The position numbers were made by a program, and so were the translations under genes. The notes beneath the pieces were generated by a model, which saw nothing but the letters and a program-made list of their open reading frames with translations, did no database searches and was not told where the DNA came from. From NCBI RefSeq assembly GCF_037975245.1, contig NC_092563.1:22662960-22726959 (forward strand): a stretch of 64,000 nucleotides of DNA, given 5' to 3'. This document shows, in pieces, positions 41,160-53,150 of this stretch (positions within the stretch are counted from its first letter, which is position 1; every line of letters starts with the position of its first letter). The stretch comes from Apostichopus japonicus (taxonomy: Eukaryota > Echinodermata > Holothuroidea > Aspidochirotida > Stichopodidae).

Positions 41160-43344
41160 GCAAGGTCAAGGGAAATGTAACAATTGGGTTGAAATTGGAA
41201 ATGTACAGAACATGGTCAAATGTGGTATGGCTAGATAGGTAAAGAGTTATATTTTACCACTGTGCTTGCAGAACAAAAATATACTAATTTAATAAAAAGT
41301 TATAGACATATATAACACATGCCAATTTTCACTTGTGTTATGCCAAAAAATATTGAATTTTGGGGATATTTTTAAAACCAAATTTTTCAAAGTACAAAGA
41401 TGACTTAGAAAGATTTCTTACACAGCCTAGTAGTCATGGTCAATATTATGCATATCACAGGAATAATTCCCCTTCAATGTCTATAAATTGTCAATTAGCA
41501 GTAATTGCTAATTACCTGATTTGTCCCTCCGTTACCTGTCCCTCCGTTACCAAAAAAATACATTTTTTTTAAATTTCTCAGTCATTCAATGCTGGAAAAA
41601 TTTCATAATTTGTATAAAACACTTTCATAGGGTTAACCACTAAAGAAATGTTAAACCAAGGATTTAGCTACTTTTATGCTAAAATAAAGAACAAGTGAAG
41701 TAGTGTCCCTCCGTTACTGGTAACGGAGGGACAATTGTTTAATGCAAGATTGTGCACAGATTCCTGCCAGTGGGAGTTTACTTGCTAAGTAGTTGTGTTC
41801 TTAAAATGGAATTCTTGACTTCCTGTTTATGTGAAGAGAACAACAGCTTGACTAACATTAATAAATTCCTCAGAATGTGAAGTCATGGAAGTCAAGAAAA
41901 GCTACATTTGAGTTAGAAATAAACCACATCACAAACACTGGCTGGAAGGTACAGAATGGAAGTTTTCATTCATACACTGCTGATTGCCAACCAGTTCAAA
42001 ACTGTGAGCAATATTTCAGCTGTGAGAATCAAGGACATTTTCTTCCATTTGCAAGAGCTTCCAAAGCCACTTTCTTTCAGCAAGAGCAAACTCAAAATTT
42101 GTTGATCAGGATTAAAAATAATAGAAAAGTTTGCAGACATGTTCAAAGCATAGTTGTGATTGGAATATTGTTTTTTATTTCTATGATATTGTTGTTTTGT
42201 TTTGAGTTTATAAATAATCACAGGAAGTTAATTCAACTATAATTTCTAATCCACAAATATTACATTCAGGTATACTGAACCTTTCTGCAGTACAGTACAG
42301 TAGCTACTGTAACTGTATCATGTTATGTCTCAAAATGTTTTTGTATTATTATTGTTGTTAGTTGTTAAATTGTTATACTACCACTGCATTATTACAGTAT
42401 GGTTTTATCATTAAAGTTAGAAGTTACTTCAGCATTTCACTTTTAAGCCCAGTATCAAGTATATACTGCACAAAGTGGTTTCTGCAAAGTACTAGCAGTA
42501 TTTGGAAGACAAAATGTGACTCTCATACTACTGTAATGAAATTTCCTTTCTGCACATGGTACAGTACAGTACCTGTGAACTGTCTACTGTAAATATGTGA
42601 TTTACTGACTTGGTTTGAAGTGCACTAGCCACTAGCCACCAGCCCCCCCCCCCCAACAGTTGCTAATAATGCAGTTAGAGAGTGCTAAATGATGAAGAGT
42701 GGTCTGTTTAAACTTGTTCTTTTAATCAATTTCTTACTATTTTTTCTTACATTTTTATTAACCACTAAAATTGCTAATGTTTTGGTGAACATAGCTGTTG
42801 GTTTAATGTTCTTATCCTTGTTTCCCTAAGTAATATAATAACTTTTAGTCCAACAGCAATAAAAAATATTGAATCTAACTAAGCAGCAAAAACAGGCAAA
42901 AGGCTACACTAAACAACACTGAACAATTTGTGTCCCTCCGTTACCATCGGAATTGTCCCTCCGTTACTGTACGAAATCAGCTGTAGATTTCACAATTGAT
43001 GCCTGTTCATCTAATTTTTCCTTGGTGTATGTGAAGCAATGTACCAGCCAACACCTGATATAAGTTACATGGTCAGTGCAACTTAAGAACAGTGGATTTG
43101 ACATCTTCCAAAAAAAGTGTGAAAACACGTGTTCATTTGGTGTCCCTCCGTTACCATGTTTTTCATGCCATATTTTCCCTACAGTAACAGCCACAAGAAT
43201 TAAGTTTATGGGTATGAAGCAAGTAACTACCTGTCTAGATAACCACAAAAGAAATTGCAACATACTCCCTCAAACTGATGCAAAGAGAGACAAAATGTGT
43301 AAGGAAAACAGTCAAATGTCCCTCCGTTACCGCTTGACCCTGCC

Positions 43345-43347
<3 letters not shown>
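41157..43347. mobile_element. 2.2-kb element between (TA)n tracts with eight copies of a 13-mer
   Basis: The left end TGGGCAAGGTCAAG and the right end, in reverse complement GTGGGCAGGGTCAAG, are short inverted termini, each bordered by a (TA)n tract. The 13-mer GTCCCTCCGTTAC occurs perfectly at 41523, 41538, 41705, 42932, 42955, 43142 and 43318, and inverted at 41720. Transposases often bind such dispersed motifs. A 121-codon plus-strand frame at 41877-42242 has a hydrophobic C-terminal segment (VVIGILFFISMILLFCFEF) but no known domain. TA-targeting transposition would explain the flanks. The superfamily is unknown. Confidence 0.6.

Positions 43348-43408
<61 letters not shown>
43348..43408. 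repeat. (TA)n microsatellite, right
   Basis: About 30 perfect dinucleotides abutting the right terminus of the 2.2-kb element. It gives artefactual Ile-Tyr repeat frames on both strands. Confidence 0.97.
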
Positions 43409-43410
<2 letters not shown>

Positions 43411-46400
43411 CCATATCCTTTGTAGCAAACATGACAAAGTTTTAGTGGCCAGTGAATTTTGCATTTTTGGAGAGTAAAGTTCTTGACTAAATGACTATGA
43501 AACAATTTTGTAGGTGCTTGTAATGAATGCCCAGGGAATACATGAAGAATTGGAGCAAAACATAACGTTTTTTGTCATTTAATTTTTTGAGCACATTTCT
43601 TGAAAATAGGTAACTTAAAAGTAAAGTTTCCCCTAACATTATTACATTCAGTGTTATCAACATGCTGTTGATTTGGTGACAACTACAGTTCGGAACCTCT
43701 TGAACCAATCATACTGAGAAACAACCAAATATCAGTACCATTAACTCACCATTGGCTACAACCAATACCCAAACCATTAGTACAGGCTAGTAAAAGCCCA
43801 TCCTTTGGCCAGTACTTTCAACTAGTTCCTGAACAGTTAACCTAGCCCAAACGTTATGGTATGTTACTGTAACATTAGGCTTAATCGATATAACTATAGT
43901 TAACCTAGTTGCAGGTTTTAGGGAACACTTTTTCTACCAAACAGCATAGGCTTACGCGATAGTATTATTTGTATTCTACTTGTAGTTTTTATATTTCTGG
44001 GCCTCGGGGAAGATTTAAAAGCTAAACGCTAACCGAGGATACCCTTTAATCTTAAATTAATACGAATTTACCAGCTGAAATATGGAGAACTCAATTCAAA
44101 TACATAACTATACCTTGGTCAAAGTGAATGGCATTCATCGGGAACATTTGTGAGCTATAGTTAGCGTTATCCTAAGCTGTGTCTAATCAAGTCACAATAT
44201 TTCAGACAAGCACCAAAGCAGAGAGTTAGACTTTACGTTCTTCAACCAAAATGTTCCAAAAGACCTCTAAATGAAAGTCTTAGACAGACTGTAAAAACTG
44301 ATAAAATCTTCTTTCATGTATGCTTCAACATTGTAGTCAGGAACGTACAGCTTTTCTTCGTGATGTGCTTTCAAATTGATCGTTTATTTATGTCTTACCC
44401 ACACCAATTGTCAAACACACGATGCTATATATGAACTACAGTACGTTATACTGATACCACTGTACCACAAATTGTCTTTGTCAATATTTACTATGTTGAA
44501 GAATTTGAACTGAACTTGAACTCGAGCTGGCGTCGACACGGGGAATTTTCCCTTCATTGCGCAATAGCGAAAGCTGTTGAAACTTGAAACCCTATTTCAT
44601 CACTGTTGCACCACGGCAATCATTTTATCAGACAGCAGTTGTTGTGGAAACTCTCTGATCAGACTCCTTTCTTCTTATCTCCACGGTCTCTGTTCCAATA
44701 GTCGGAGATATGCCCCCGTGACCTTCGATTGTTTTACTGATTTTGCATATCATTACGTTTGAATTACGGCGGCCGCGTAAGGCTGCACGCATAGAGTTTT
44801 CCAATAACCATTTATTGCCAAATATGGTTTATAATGCCCAAAAAAAAGACACATGCGCGTAGCAAACACATTATTTAATGCATAGGTGGAATGTTATGTT
44901 GGAATTTCGTAAATTTTGCCGGAGAAATTAGGCAAAGAAAATTTGATAGCGGTTCCATGATCTTGCCGGAGGATGCTTAAAAATCATTCCTAAGTCGCGA
45001 TAATGCCTGAAAACAACTCGAAAGTGACCCGGATTTTACGTTAAGTGAAATACCTTTTGGATTTCGTCGCATTCAGAACGGCAAACATCGTAAGACGGCT
45101 ATTCGCATTTCGTATGATAGAAGCAGATTATGCGTTTCGTTAGCTTGTCTGGCGGCCATATTGAATTTCGACTTTAAGGTGGTGTACTCCTATTAGAGTC
45201 TATATCCATCCGCTCGATTGTTCTCCTTCAGGAAAAGTGCCAAAAAGCAGCAGGAGAACATCTTTTTTGACCTGTTATCAATCATGATCTAGTTTCTGTG
45301 GCTTGCATGTTGAAGAGCATGAATGGTGTGAAAATTGGGTCAATTGAGGCAATTTTAGACCCCTTTAGGCCTCCCAGGAGCAGCGTAGGAAAATTGTTTA
45401 CTACTGAGTGAAGAGGTTTGTTTACAAGTGATGAAAACTTCCGGCTGGATAGCAAAAAATCTGCTCGGTCATGGTACTGAAAATTGATGGTGCCATTAAA
45501 GACCAACTTGTCAGCTATCCGGTGATGGGTAGCGTTGAGCTAGTGAAACCTTCTATCTAGACTTAGACACCACATTAATTTTGTGATTTAGTGTATAAGT
45601 CAATGGGGATTTTAGCGGGCGTATGCTACCTGAAGTTATCGCAGTATTTCAGCTGAACATTTTCTCTCGTGGTTTGATCGCATCTGTAAATGAAGCGATT
45701 TGGGAATCTAGTTGAATGGGGAGCTAGCGGTGAGTCATGCCACACAAATGACAATGATGAAGAGTCGCACTTGGTTCATCCAATTTATTCAAACAAAACA
45801 AACAGACAAACAGCCTCTGCAATGAAAAGAGAAAATTAAAAACTAAGCAGTTGTCCAGGTAAGCCATGTATATATTACCCAACAACCTACCATTGGTGTG
45901 AAACTCCTCAATTGAATGAAAATAATAAAACAACAGATAATTGGTAAAACAATCTTGCAATGAACAAGTGACTAGCAACCCTGCAATAGCTCATCTCTAG
46001 TGATAATAACAAGATAATAATCGAGTAAGACTTGAATGAATTGGAAAAGAATTGGATATGAATTGAAGAAAAGAATGGAGTTATCGGTTCATCCATATAA
46101 ACCCGAAGAGTGAAAAAGTGAATCTCTTGTGTAGTACAATAACATCATCCATAAAAATGATAACAGCAGAATATGATAATATTTACCGAAGGACCAATCT
46201 AGCACATAACTAAATATGAAATTTAATTAACACCTTCTGTAACATGACGAAGAACACAAATCAATGGCATGGCGTATATACATATCCTTTCGCTCCTGGC
46301 GAGATAAAATCAGAAGATAATAATAAACAAAATAGCTAAAATGTAACCTCAGGTCCTCGCATGAACAATTATGACCACAAAAGAAATACCCTGCAAAATA

Positions 46401-47178
46401 TCATGCATCAACTTACCAGCCCAGTCATCTAACAACAATGATCAGTAACCCTCACATCACCGGATCACGACTCAACTCAAAAGAACCTAAACCAGAAAAT
46501 GAATATATAACCATATAAAATCTGGAATAGCTTACAAAGGTTCATTTAATTGAATTATGACATATATAACTACATATAAGCATTTAAAGTACTAAGTACA
46601 ACTTGGTAAACTCAGATATGCTTTTTAGGAGCACCAATACACAAGCTAACGTATGTACTCTGTACGGTCAAGTACAACCTAGCCAAACACTTAAAATCAG
46701 ATTCTATTAATTAACAATAAGGGTACGTACGGCATTTAATATTTACGACTTAAACTCTTATACTGAAGTCAATTCGCTCGCGATAAAGAAGAAGAGGACT
46801 CTACGCTCGCGGTAAAGGAAGCTCGCGGACATCGAGACTCCATCAACGCTAGCTCGCCATATATATGTGATAGGTCCGCCATCTTAGGAAACCAGTGGCT
46901 TCGAGCCAGAAGCCGAACCATCCAAAACCTGAGGCATCCTGCCTCTAAAGAAGGGTGACATCTCCTTCCTGACCTCCAGACAGTACAGATAAGAGTGAAT
47001 CTGGGCTATTGACGACCCGAGATTAATAAAATATGACAAAATAATAAGGGGTTTACGAGGCGAACCCCGGAGCTCTTCAGGGACGATGCTGCCATTAAAA
47101 CGACGTATACAGAACTGAAGAATACACACGTGCAAACAACTAACGCTACAAACTATTACGAACTATTACGTAATACAT
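43409..47178. other. Gene-free stretch with CpG-containing, promoter-like patches
   Basis: No coding exon is recognised. From 44520 to 45170 and from 46740 to 47120 the sequence is richer in CpG than its surroundings. It contains factor-binding-type motifs: an NF-kB/C-EBP pair at 44.54 kb, and AAGATGGCGGAC, a YY1-type motif on the minus strand, near 46880. Either patch could hold the untranslated first exon of the minus-strand CYLD-like gene. A GTAAGA donor at 44394-44398 on the minus strand is a candidate. Confidence 0.4.
44540..44565. promoter_or_regulatory. Adjacent NF-kB-like and C/EBP-like sites
   Basis: GGGGAATTTTCCC at 44540-44552 is a near-palindromic Rel/NF-kB-type site. Three bases later ATTGCGCAAT at 44556-44565 is the palindromic C/EBP consensus. 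Side-by-side kB and C/EBP sites are known from vertebrate acute-phase and cytokine promoters. The patch lies 7.4 kb upstream of the first coding exon. Linking it to the CYLD-like gene is inference. Confidence 0.45.
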
Positions 47179-48703
47179 GTAAATCAACGAGGTAAATGAA
47201 TCTGGAGAAACTATCACACAGTAAATACACGCGTACGCGCGTACCATGTATGGAGGGTCATGTGATGTGTTCCAGGGTGGTACTAATATACTACTCTCCC
47301 TATTACGCATGATGATTTCACCCAACTAGTACGTAAATGAGTTTGCGCGCTTAGAGCAGCAGACGACACCCGTTACCTAGCAATAACCGTGCCTGTAGCC
47401 TAACGTGATAGCTATATTCCCGTCGAGCAGCATTAGGCTCTGTTCCATGGAGAATTCCGTGGTTGCACTGAACTTAACATTTCCCCACATTTCCCATTTC
47501 TACATTCACTTATAGCGTGTAGTAATAACGTTAGGCCATATGAGAAAAAGCTTGCCTCTAGAGCTGTATTAATAAGTAGATTATGTAGAAAGCCTGCCTT
47601 CATTTAAGAGAATAAGGTTGAACGTTAGCATATTAGCACTATTTCGTAGGCCTGAAGTACCAGTACCTTCTTATGCAGTTAGTTCCCATGTCCGAACCGA
47701 CCAATCTTTCACGAAGTCACTAACACTGTTCTCGAACTGCTACAGAGAAATATCAGTATAGTACCACCCTGGAACACATCACATGACCCTCCATACATGG
47801 TACGCGCGCACCCAATTGACATGAATCCTCCAGATTCATTTACCTCGTTGATAGTTCCCATGTCCGAACCGACCAATCTTTCACGAAGTCACTAACACTG
47901 TTCTCGAACTGCTACAGAGAAATATCAGTATAGTACCACCCTGGAACACATCACATGACCCTCCATACATGGTACGCGCGCACCCAATTGACATGAATCC
48001 TCCAGATTCATTTACCTCGTTGATGTAAATCAACGAGGTAAATGAATCTGGAGGATTCATGTCAATTGGGTGCGCGCGTACCATGTATGGAGGGTCATGT
48101 GATGTGTTCCAGGGTGGTACTATACTGATATTTCTCTGTAGCAGTTCGAGAACAGTGTTAGTGACTTCGTGAAAGATTGGTCGGTTCGGACATGGGAACT
48201 AGCGGCATAAGAAGGTACTGGTACTTCAGGCCTACGAAATAGTGCTAATATGCTAACGTTCAACCTTATTCTCTTGAATGAAGGCAGGCTTTCTACATAA
48301 TCTTACTTATTAATACAGCTCTAGGGGCAAGCTTTGTCTCATATGGCCTAACGTTATTACTACACGCTATAAGTGAATGTAGAAATGGGAAATGTGGGGA
48401 ATTGTTTAGTTCAGTGCAACCACGGAATTCTCCATGGAACAGAGCCTAATGCTGCTCGACGGGAATATAGCTATCACGTTAGGCTACAGGCACGGTTATT
48501 GCTAGGTAACGGGTGTCGTCTGCTGCTCTAAGCACGCAAACACATTTACGTACTAGTTGGGTGAAATCATCATGCGTAATAGGGAGAGTAGTATATTAGT
48601 ACCACTCTGGAACACATCACATGACCCTCCATACATGGTACGCGCGTACGCGCTTATTTACTGTGTGATAGTTTCTCCAGATTCATTTACCTCGTTGATG
48701 TAA
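47179..48703. mobile_element. 1.5-kb palindrome: two head-to-head copies of a 671-bp element
   Basis: Copy L is 47183-48024 and copy R is 48029-48699, in opposite orientation and closely similar over their whole length. Each starts and ends with ATCAACGAGGTAAATGAATC in inverted orientation, and the terminal inverted repeat is about 100 bp. The tetranucleotide GTAA flanks the left end, the centre (48025-48028) and the right end, as if a 4-bp target site had been copied at each insertion. Copy L is longer by one 172-bp tandem duplication (47681-47852 repeated at 47853-48024). No transposase frame is present. Confidence 0.9.
47681..48024. repeat. 172-bp tandem duplication within the left palindrome arm
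   Basis: 47681-47852 and 47853-48024 are essentially identical. The right arm has the segment once, so the duplication followed the inverted pairing or arose with it. Confidence 0.9.
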
Positions 48704-51700
48704 ATACTCAACGGGTGCATACAACAAAATTTCACTTCACTACATAAACAATGCATTCTATCGGTTTAGATCGGCGCGTTTCTCCTGATGGGGGTAGGGA
48801 TGATTAGATAGAATGTAAAATGCAATTTCAAATCACATCAACTTCACGTGGGGGTTATGAGTGTTGGTTTCTGCCATAGTATACATTCACGTCGAAAGCA
48901 ATGACAGGAGAGGTGGGAGTGGAGACGGGTGGTGGTCAGATGGGCACACCTAGGTGAGGCACGTTAGCACAATACCTCAAGTTAAGCGGTCAATGGCCTT
49001 AATGAATTTATTTCATTGGAATGGTTAAGTAGTTTATTCTGTAGTATACAAGCATATCAACTCCCCTACTCCCCCATCCACCATGGGGAGCATTTCCTTC
49101 TTTTTCTAACACCTGGTTGCTTATCTATTTAATCATAGGCTGACAATGACTCACACCAATCATTGCAACAAAAAAACAAGTTTGAGTTCCTTTTCAACAT
49201 TTTTATTCATTGATAGAATATATTGATGGCAGTTCAAAAATGATATTAATACGAACATGGAGAATTTTCACACAAGTTTAAGTACATGGATAGGTCATAT
49301 CGAACACAGAAATATGAAGCGGGTTATAGCACAGATTTACATAAGATATCAAGCAAGCGCTGACGCTGGTGAAAGCAAAACAAAATAGGTACATAAACTG
49401 TCCCGCATTCACAAATTTTACAATAAACCACTCACCAAAGAGTGGTTTATTGTAAAATTTTATGGTTTATTACCACTTCATAGTACCCTGAGTATAGTAT
49501 CTGAAAAGGCCAAGAGAGACTGGCTGTTGTTTTGAACAAGGCCCAAAGTATATGCAAGGTTACACTTCAGCAATACCTACACACATACAGAATATAAGTT
49601 TGTTGCCAAATTTGTTTTGGCAGGTTCCTCGCTTAAGTGATCAGACTCCACTCATTACGACTGCAGTGCAGCAATCCTTAATAGGCCAACTGACCTGGGT
49701 ACTGTTAGATCTTGAGCTTGGTTCCTAGTGCATATGAGGAATTCACTGTAGCATATGAACCACACAGTACTACCCAAATGTGAGAATGATGAGCAGTGTT
49801 CTTTCTCAATACTAAATGACCAACTGGACCGCAAATAAAGCTTTCTCACTCCGCATGGGGATAATTACCAGGTCTAAGGAGTGACTCCAGTCATTACCAA
49901 TGCCTTGCAGCAAATATGAATGTGTCAAGAAACCTTAGTGGTATAATCCAGCATCACTAAGAAGCAGAAAATAACCTATGAGTGAGATCTTTTATACAAG
50001 CATAATCATCACAAGGCAGGATGTGTGTACACATTTTTTTCTTTTGCAAATACAGAAGTCTTCACATCATAAAATTCCAGAAAACTGCTGTGTTGTGGCA
50101 AAATCTGAACTTACAAAAGAATCTGTAACGAGTACTATGCCACTAAATTAAACTATATCATATTAAAACTTTGAAAGATCATAAAATAATAATTAACTTG
50201 CACATGAAAGTTAGCATGAAAGTTTCATTGCAATTGCTATGAAAGCCAAAGCATGCTTAGAAGTTAGAAGATAACATTTATTGAGGAAGGACATGAAGTT
50301 TATTACCTTGTGTCAGTTTGACTATGTAATGAGGTAGACATCTATATGGTCAGGTTAGAACGCAAATTGGCAAACGGCAGTGACAAAAATGACAGGCACG
50401 CACATGTTAAATACAAAAATCTTAAAATATGTACTTTGTAACTTTGAAATAATGGTTGACTGCTTCTGGTATGAAAGTATATGATAAGTAAACATAGAAA
50501 AGAGCGGACTTCTTTAACAGTATAATAAAATGTACCATTTGATAAATACTTGGCTTTAATGTTCGATACCTGTCAAGGTAATAATGCAGAGGTAGAAAAG
50601 CACACTCAGAAAATACAAATATAATCATTATCAAGGTAACCTGGCTGTACAACTAATTAGCAAAATGATCATTAAAGTAATGTGAAAGGAGTAAAGTTGT
50701 ACTGATTATTATGAACAAATAGAGTATATAATGTGCATCCACATTTCATACTGAAAAATGTAATACATTTGTTCTATTTATAATAAAAATGAAAGAAAGC
50801 ATATGTTTTCGGTGACCACTTTGACACTGATAACATTTTATAGCTGTTCAACTGTACAAGTAATGAAGAAAAGGAACCAAAAGCTAACAGACTTGTGCAT
50901 GAACACAAGCACCTATAGGTGTGACCACTTTAATAAAAGTAATATGGCTGCTCTAGGTAGTACTGCATATCGAATAAAACAGAAGAAGCAGGAAACAGAA
51001 ATTTATCTTTTAAATGAAATGGTATAATTATGTGAACTCTTTGAAACTGACAAAAGTAACATTATAGTGCTGCTGCTAGAAAGCATGGAATCAAGTGATA
51101 CACTAAATATAAACATAATTCTACAGTACTTACAGGAGGACTTTCAAGAGAGAAAGGCATTCTCTTTGGCAAGGGTAAACCAAAGTTTTAAAAAAGCATC
51201 TATAGGATGCTATTGCATTCACCAGGGAAGAGTATTTCATGTTGCATTATGTATGGTTATTAGAACTGAAAGAAGTTAACATATGGGCAACACAAGATGT
51301 GCAGTGACTTTATGCATATATAAAGGTTTTGATAAATATAGAATTCTGATCTCTTTTAAAGCAAAGGTACAGGAATGCTATTAGCAGTTTGTAGGTAAGT
51401 TATAGAAAATGGCCAACAACTCGAGTATTAAATGATAAATAAGTGTGACCACTTTTACAACGACTAATGTAATAGGTGTTGTGCAAAAGATATGAAAAAA
51501 ATTTGCAAGGCAAGTCAGTAGAAGTAGAACCAATGGAAACTTGTCTTAAGGCAGTTAAATGCTTCCTTATGTATATTTATGTTTTATATAATAAAAAGTA
51601 AAACAAATGCTCTTTACAAAGGAAACATGTTTTGGTCTCCGAAATAAGATGCAGTAACCAAACAGAATAGATTCAAGCATTTGCAGGATGCTTACATAAC

Positions 51701-52248
51701 AGTGGAAGCTTTTTATACCACAACATTGGACGGAAACATGTGAGAGACAGGAAAACTATACTTGTAATGTGAGGAGAGACAAATCACAAACAAACAGTAC
51801 AACAATGTTACATCAACAAAACAACACACTCTCACAAACAATCACCAGTTACTACCAGCCTGTTCAGCCTTTTATGATAAACTATGAGCTGCCTGCATAC
51901 AGGATTGATTATTGTAAAGAAAGATTTCTTAAAGCAATCAACAATCAGTCTTAATGGTATGCTATGAAAGCAAATTGTGCTAAAATTTCATACATGTATA
52001 AAAACTAACCAGTTCACAAAAGTGTGGGCTAAAGGTTGATATGTGTTATAAGTATGAAAGCAACCCATTGTGGTTTTCACACACTACCTGTAAACTTATT
52101 ATCAAACAAGTAGACTCATTGCTTCTGCTCATACTGTGGGGAAAAAATAAGTAAAGGTTTATCATGTGGCAGGCACAAAAGGCACGCAACCCAACAAAGG
52201 CAACAATAACAGTATACAAGTGGCATTGGTTCTCTAGTCTGCAAGCTC
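48704..52248. other. AT-rich stretch, possible 3' UTR of a minus-strand gene
   Basis: There is no coding domain on either strand. If the candidate terminal exon at 52249-52325 is real, its untranslated region could run down to the minus-strand AATAAA complement near 49203. A 20-bp perfect hairpin (49413-49460) lies inside. No transposon ends were recognised. Confidence 0.35.
49413..49460. repeat. Perfect 20-bp inverted repeat, 8-nt loop
   Basis: Arms 49413-49432 and 49441-49460 are exact reverse complements (AAATTTTACAATAAACCACT). The loop is CACCAAAG. Confidence 0.9.
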
Positions 52249-52325
52249 TCAAGACCCATTTTCATTATCAGATTCCAAGTCCTGTCCATCTGACCCACTC
52301 TCAGAAGTTTTAGAAGAACCTTCTC
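52249..52325 (-). CDS. Candidate terminal exon with acidic Ser/Glu/Asp tail
   Basis: On the minus strand an acceptor CTGTAG at 52326 opens a frame reading EGSSKTSESGSDGQDLESD, then NENGS and a TGA at 52249-52251. Acidic serine-rich tails are typical true C-termini, and the composition differs from neighbouring translations. Against it, the upstream pyrimidine tract is weak, no partner exon is found within the next kilobase, and another frame is also open across it. The parent gene, if any, is unrecognised. Confidence 0.28.
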
Positions 52326-52923
52326 CTACAGCCTACAGGAAGCTAATGGCTGGCCTTAAGAAATTAACCCCAAAATATGCTACTCCTAGATTAAGCCTAC
52401 TTAGATTAGAAGAGCATGTCTGAAATGGTATAGCCTAGTATAGGAATAAGTTAGGCTATTGCTTGTACTTGTTCTATTGTAAATTGTAGGCCTCAAGAAA
52501 GTTTGAAATACTACGAGTACGTCTTCAAAAACATCATACAACTGCTTAAGTTCTAGATCTAAACTTGGCTCTAGTTTAAAAGTAGGGCAAGGAGCATTAA
52601 AAATTAGGGATACCTAACTAATAAATAAGCAAGGATCGGAGCTGTGAGCAACAGATTTGATTTTGAAATAAGAGGCAATAGGTTAGATACGTAATAAATA
52701 ATATGAGGGAGTGTGTCACTCATTCTAAATTGGTACCCTTTTACTAGTGTTATGAAATAGTAATACTGCCTCTTTGATGTTCCTGAAACACTCCATCGAG
52801 ATACCATACAGGCTCTTTAAATATTTATCTAGGTCGATGTTTCAGTTTTCCCACGAGAAGTTTTAACTATCTTATTGAATCATGTTACAGGGCCTTCTCC
52901 CAAAATAGATTCGATGTGTCTGT

Positions 52924-53150
52924 GGAACATTCGAGAAGGCTCTTCTCACGTGGTATGGAAGTGTCCATAAAAAGGGGTGGACTTCCAAACTCCCAACCAA
53001 TCAGGGCAGATCAGTGCCAACACACTGATTTTTATTTCGTTAGCTAATGCAGAATGGGCAGGTTATTGGCTGCCTTCTGACTATGCGCAGTGGGATTTTC
53101 GGTAGAGTAATCCATAAAAAGCGGCATGTGTCCTGCAAGTTCATCACTTC
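52924..53150 (+). promoter_or_regulatory. Heat-shock-type promoter
   Basis: GGAACATTCGAGAAG at 52924-52938 is a perfect three-pentamer heat-shock element (nGAAnnTTCnnGAAn). It is followed by a CCAAT box at 52997-53001, an inverted CCAAT (ATTGG) at 53065-53069 and CATAAAAA TATA-type boxes at 52966-52973 and 53113-53120. The expected start, about 30 bp on, falls near GCAAGTTCATCACTTCATCA. No heat-shock protein frame follows on the plus strand within the window. It may therefore drive a spliced leader, a non-coding RNA, or be the remnant of a lost gene. Confidence 0.5.

Noticed and set aside
41877-42242. 121-codon frame as a membrane-protein gene in the (TA)n-flanked element
   Set aside because: The hydrophobic tail is suggestive, but there is no family resemblance and AT-rich DNA often yields hydrophobic stretches. 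It is kept only as a remark in the element's entry.
43227-43505. Frames with long Ile-Tyr repeats on both strands
   Set aside because: Artefact of the (TA)n tract.
46884-47135. 83-codon minus-strand frame near the YY1-type motif
   Set aside because: No domain and no splice context. The region looks more like promoter or untranslated sequence.
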